The position numbers and the translations under genes were made by a program. From Stenotrophomonas sepilia (GTDB taxonomy: Bacteria; Pseudomonadota; Gammaproteobacteria; Xanthomonadales; Xanthomonadaceae), in assembly GCF_003244875.1 (NCBI RefSeq), contig NZ_LXXZ01000024.1, positions 1-56,065 on the forward strand: 56,065 nt of DNA. The letters run 5' to 3'. The notes below the pieces were generated by a model. The model had not been told where the DNA came from, made no database searches, and was given only the letters and a program-made list of their open reading frames with translations. Below are positions 53,359 through 56,065 of this stretch, piece by piece; position 1 is the stretch's first letter, and each line of letters begins with the position of its first letter.

Positions 53359-54237
53359 TCAGTGATCGCGTTCCACCGCCAGTGTTGCCAGCGCGCGCAG
53401 CGCATCGGCTTCTTCGCCATAGTCGGCCAGCGTGGCCTGCATGCGTGCGGCCAGTTCGCGCAGCTGCGCCTTCGCACCGTCCATGCCGAGCAGCGCGGGG
53501 AAGGTGCTCTTGTCCTGCGCCTGGTCCTTGCCGGCGGTCTTGCCCAGCTGTTCGGAACTGGCTTCGACATCGAGGATGTCATCGCGGACCTGGAAGGCCA
53601 GGCCGAGCGCGTCGGCGAAGCCGTCCAGCTGGGCCAGCTGTGGTTCGTGGGCCTGGCCGCACAGCGCGCCCAGGCGCACTGCCGCGCGGATCAGCGCGCC
53701 GGTCTTCAGCGCATGCATGCGGGTCAGTGCCGCCAGCGTCTGCTGCTGGCCGGTGGCGTCGATGTCCAGCGCCTGGCCACCGCACATGCCGGAAGCGCCG
53801 GAGGCGTGGGCCAGGGTCTGCAGGCAGGCCACGCGCAGCGTGGCCGGCAGCGGCGCATCGGCCAGCAGACCGAAGGCGCGGGTCTGCAGGGCGTCACCGG
53901 CCAGGATCGCAGTGGCTTCGTCGAAGGCGATGTGGGTGGTCGGCTTGCCGCGTCGCAGCGCGTCATCGTCCATCGCCGGCAGGTCGTCGTGCACCAGCGA
54001 ATAGGCGTGGATGAGCTCGACGGCCATCGCCGCTGCGTCAAGGTGTTCAGGCTGCGCGCCAAACAGATGGCCACTGGCGTACACAAGCAGCGGTCGCATG
54101 CGTTTGCCACCGCCCAGCACCGAATAGCGCATGGCCTGGTGCAGGCGCTGCGGTGCTTCGGCGGGCGAGGGCAGGGCGGCGTCGAGCTGGCTTTCGATAC
54201 GGTCGCGCCAGCGCGCGAACAGAACCTCAGCCGTCAT
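53359..54237 (-). CDS. ispA: Farnesyl diphosphate synthase
   Basis: A 292-residue trans-prenyltransferase. The first Asp-rich motif DDLPAMD is at 84-90 (the DDx4D form of bacterial FPP synthases), and the second is DDILD near 225. GGGKRMRP near 42 binds isopentenyl diphosphate, and [13 protein letters not shown] is also conserved. It makes farnesyl diphosphate for quinones and undecaprenyl phosphate. The start at 54237 overlaps the end of xseB by 11 bases. No dxs follows within this window. Confidence 0.95.
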   Translation of the reverse strand: MTAEVLFARWRDRIESQLDAALPSPAEAPQRLHQAMRYSVLGGGKRMRPLLVYASGHLFGAQPEHLDAAAMAVELIHAYSLVHDDLPAMDDDALRRGKPTTHIAFDEATAILAGDALQTRAFGLLADAPLPATLRVACLQTLAHASGASGMCGGQALDIDATGQQQTLAALTRMHALKTGALIRAAVRLGALCGQAHEPQLAQLDGFADALGLAFQVRDDILDVEASSEQLGKTAGKDQAQDKSTFPALLGMDGAKAQLRELAARMQATLADYGEEADALRALATLAVERDH

Positions 54238-54487
54238 GGCTGGGCGGATCGAAAGGCTCGGATGTTTCCGGCTGCGCCGGATCGCTGAGCAGGCGCACGC
54301 GCAGTTCGGCCTGTTCCAGCGCCTGCTGGCACTGGCGGTACAGACCGACGCCGCGTTCGTAAGCACTGAGCGAGGCTTCCAAGCTCAGCTCGCCGGTTTC
54401 CATCTGCTCCACCAGCTGTTCCAGCGATTCGAGCGACTGCTCGAACTGGGCGACCGGGGAGACGTTTTCGGGGGACTTCTTGGCCAT
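54227..54487 (-). CDS. xseB: Exodeoxyribonuclease VII small subunit
   Basis: An 86-residue XseB protein. The two-helix core [33 protein letters not shown] is unmistakable. It coats XseA in exonuclease VII, which degrades single-stranded DNA. xseA is not in the window. It overlaps ispA and lies 36 bases after tilS. Confidence 0.96.
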   Translation of the reverse strand: MAKKSPENVSPVAQFEQSLESLEQLVEQMETGELSLEASLSAYERGVGLYRQCQQALEQAELRVRLLSDPAQPETSEPFDPPSHDG

Positions 54488-54523
54488 GCGGCAAGTGTGG
54501 ACGGGCTGCGCGCGGGGGTCAAT

Positions 54524-55810
54524 TCACCAGCCGCCGGGACGCCACTGCAGCTGAGCATCCTGGGCCTGCAACCAGGCTTGCAGAGGGGCCGCAATGACCA
54601 CGTCGGCGGCAGCGAGCAACTGTGGCCCATCGAAGATCAGCGGCAGCTGGGCGCGCCGCCAGGGGGCCAGGTGCTCGCGTTGCAGGCAGTCCTTCAGAGC
54701 ATGCGAATGCGGGCGACCGGGCAGCACGATGCGCTCGCCGCCCACGCGCGCACGGACCTGAAGCGGGCGTTCGAAGGCCGCGGCGCCCCGCAGGCGCAGT
54801 TGACCACCATCGGGCAGCGGCAGGGGGGCACGCCCATCCCATTCGGCCTGCCACCCGCGGGGCAGCGATGGCAGCTGTGCGGGCAGCAGATAGGCGTGAT
54901 CGCGCCATTGCTGGATGGCATGCTCGTGCCAGCGCACCCGCGCGTGGCGATCGTTGCCGGCCGGCAGCAGTTCGTGCAGACCCTGCTGCAGTACCGTGGC
55001 CGGCAGTGGGGCGGCACCGTGGCCGATCACCCAGGCGCGCAGCACGCGCGCGGCACGCCCCGGTGACACCTGGCGCAGCAGTTGCAGCGAAAGCACGCGT
55101 GGTGCCACTTCCAGGTGGGCGATCAGCTCGGCGTCTTCCTCGTCCAGCAGAGCACGGGTCTGCCCGCAGTGCATTGCGCTGCCCGCCAATGCCGCAGCCG
55201 CATGCGGCCAGCGCTGGCGCAGCAACGGCAGCACCTGCAGGCGCAGGAAGTTGCGATCGGCGTGGTCGTGGCCATTGCTGGGGTCTTCGATCCAGCGCAG
55301 CGCGTGCTGGCGCGCGTAGTCGAGCAGCGCGTTGCGCGTTGCCGGCAGCAGGGGGCGCCATAACGGATGCCCGCCAATGTGGCTGTGTGCGGACATCGCC
55401 GCCAGGCCGTCAATACCGGAACCGCGCAGGGCACGCAGCAGGAAGGTCTCGGCCTGATCGTCCTGGTGCTGCGCCAGTGCCAGCGTTTCGCCGTCGCGCA
55501 GTTCGGCCGCGAAGGCGGCGCGTCGCGCCTGCCGCGCCGCGCCTTCAAGGCCGAGGCCCGCGCGATTGTCGATCTGCACGTGATGCACGGCCAGTTCAAT
55601 GCCCAGTGCCGCGCATTGCTGCTGGCAATGCAGCACCCAGCCGTCCGCATCGGCCTGCAGGCCATGGTGTACGTGCACCGCACGCAGCGCCGTGCCGGAG
55701 GCCTGTGCGCAGCGCCACAGCCAGTGCAGCAGCACGGTCGAGTCGACACCACCGCTGTAGCCCACCAGCAGTGGCGCATCCAGCGGAACGAGGGCAGGGA
55801 AGGCAGTCAC
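54524..55810 (-). CDS. tilS: tRNA(Ile)-lysidine synthase
   Basis: A 428-residue N-type ATP pyrophosphatase that converts C34 of tRNA-Ile(CAU) to lysidine. The PP-loop SGGVDST is at 19-25. HVHHGLQADADGW near 49, LAQHQDDQAETFLLRALRG near 117 and a C-terminal lysidine-specific domain are present. The start is GTG at 55810 (MTAFPALVPL); the longer open frame runs through the adjoining repeat and is not credible. TATACT (55818-55823 on the plus axis, minus strand) ends 7 bases before the GTG and there is no ribosome site, so a leaderless mRNA is likely. Confidence 0.93.
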   Translation of the reverse strand: MTAFPALVPLDAPLLVGYSGGVDSTVLLHWLWRCAQASGTALRAVHVHHGLQADADGWVLHCQQQCAALGIELAVHHVQIDNRAGLGLEGAARQARRAAFAAELRDGETLALAQHQDDQAETFLLRALRGSGIDGLAAMSAHSHIGGHPLWRPLLPATRNALLDYARQHALRWIEDPSNGHDHADRNFLRLQVLPLLRQRWPHAAAALAGSAMHCGQTRALLDEEDAELIAHLEVAPRVLSLQLLRQVSPGRAARVLRAWVIGHGAAPLPATVLQQGLHELLPAGNDRHARVRWHEHAIQQWRDHAYLLPAQLPSLPRGWQAEWDGRAPLPLPDGGQLRLRGAAAFERPLQVRARVGGERIVLPGRPHSHALKDCLQREHLAPWRRAQLPLIFDGPQLLAAADVVIAAPLQAWLQAQDAQLQWRPGGW

Positions 55811-55817
55811 GCCGGCA

Positions 55818-55823
55818 AGTATA
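55818..55823 (-). promoter_or_regulatory. -10 box of tilS
   Basis: On the minus strand TATACT matches 5/6 of the -10 consensus and ends 7 bases before the GTG start codon. The adjoining upstream DNA is the shared 24-base repeat module. No -35 is recognisable. Confidence 0.5.
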
Positions 55824-56065
55824 GGGTTGCTCGGCAGGGCTGCGCCCTGCACCCGCAGAGGCCACGGCCACGGCAGGAGCCGAAGCAACAGCAGAAGCTG
55901 GTTTCCTGCGCGTCGGCGCGGTGGGTCCGGTTGCGGGGGGGGTGAGGCCGCATGGATGCGGCGACCGAGCTTACATGGACGTACTTGCAGCGCCCCCCGC
56001 AACCGGACCCACCCCGCCTTCGACAGTTTCCTGCGGTCTGTTGGACATGTTGATGGGGTCAGATC
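55824..56065. repeat. Composite intergenic repeat region at the window end
   Basis: No gene is seen. It starts with the 24-base module shared with 17976-17999 (containing a short hairpin), followed by unrelated spacer, the long stem-loop copy C, a CTGTTGG segment also seen at 18275, and GGGGTCAGATC at 56055-56065 where the window stops. Module order is the same as at 17976-18384. Confidence 0.82.
55915..56018. repeat. Long structured stem-loop repeat, copy C
   Basis: The arms 55915-55940 and 55993-56018 pair over 26 positions with one mismatch. The interior hairpin is GCCGC ATGGAT GCGGC (55947-55962), followed by CCGAGCTTAC, ACGTACTT and GCAGCG. Outer arms share no sequence with copies A and B; the interior does. 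Confidence 0.85.

Noticed and set aside
55811..56002. N-terminal extension of tilS through the repeat (start at 56002)
   Set aside because: The extra residues are translated from stem-loop copy C and do not match TilS; GTG at 55810 gives the family N terminus.

Overview
The window looks like chromosomal housekeeping DNA from a Stenotrophomonas species, most likely the S. maltophilia complex (Xanthomonadaceae). The evidence is high GC with strong G/C third-position bias, protein sequences typical of that family, GTAG-headed palindromes of the SMAG type, and lineage gene orders such as leuS-lptE-holA-nadD-rsfS-rlmH and rng-yhdP-tldD-darP-pmbA. No phage, integrase, transposase, CRISPR array or plasmid gene was seen. 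Both ends look like contig ends. Bases 1-88 are a perfect spacer-free palindrome that duplicates coding sequence in reverse, and the last 11 bases enter a dispersed GGGGTCAGATC repeat that also occurs at 18344.

Layout. 1-2.3 kb: 3' part of a thiolase gene, then two tandem alanine-rich lipoproteins, each with its own terminator. 2.3-9.8 kb: an AidB-type acyl-CoA dehydrogenase, divergent from a tightly overlapping DNA-repair operon (MBL exonuclease, ATP-dependent ligase, Lhr-type helicase, PdeM phosphoesterase). 9.8-15.8 kb: a small unknown protein, an FAD monooxygenase, a cold-shock protein, a nagZ-hpt-MTI phosphorylase operon, a DsbA/FrnE-like oxidoreductase bracketed by two near-identical palindromes, and a CYTH protein. 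15.8-24.8 kb: rlmD, a receiver-HPt protein, a large composite repeat, VOC and serine-hydrolase genes, a DUF885 peptidase-like protein, YhhQ, DUF502 and a lineage-type membrane protein. 24.9-30.6 kb: a hotdog thioesterase-like protein, a CHASE2-GGDEF cyclase with a LysM-FecR partner, a CnoX-like thioredoxin and a DUF998 protein. 30.7-36.9 kb: leuS, lptE, holA, nadD, rsfS, rlmH and tRNA-Asn. 37-43.1 kb: a basic amino acid antiporter, a TonB-dependent receptor, a frameshifted tonB and a SIMPL protein. 43.3-53.3 kb: maf, rng, yhdP, tldD, darP, pmbA and a DUF4870 protein. 53.3-56 kb: a tilS-xseB-ispA operon.

The most interesting signals are between genes. Three long stem-loops (2171-2268, 18082-18248, 55915-56018) have unrelated outer stems but share an ATGGAT hexaloop on a 5-bp GC stem, with two compensated base-pair changes between copies, plus other shared islands. 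A second palindrome family brackets the oxidoreductase gene. At least five genes have a -10-like hexamer ending 6-7 nt before the start codon and no visible ribosome binding site, which suggests leaderless mRNAs. A canonical terminator sits in the leader of darP. A nested dyad lies on the putative aidB -10 box, between aidB and the repair operon. The tonB gene has lost its C-terminal reading frame just before the conserved WRFEPA segment.
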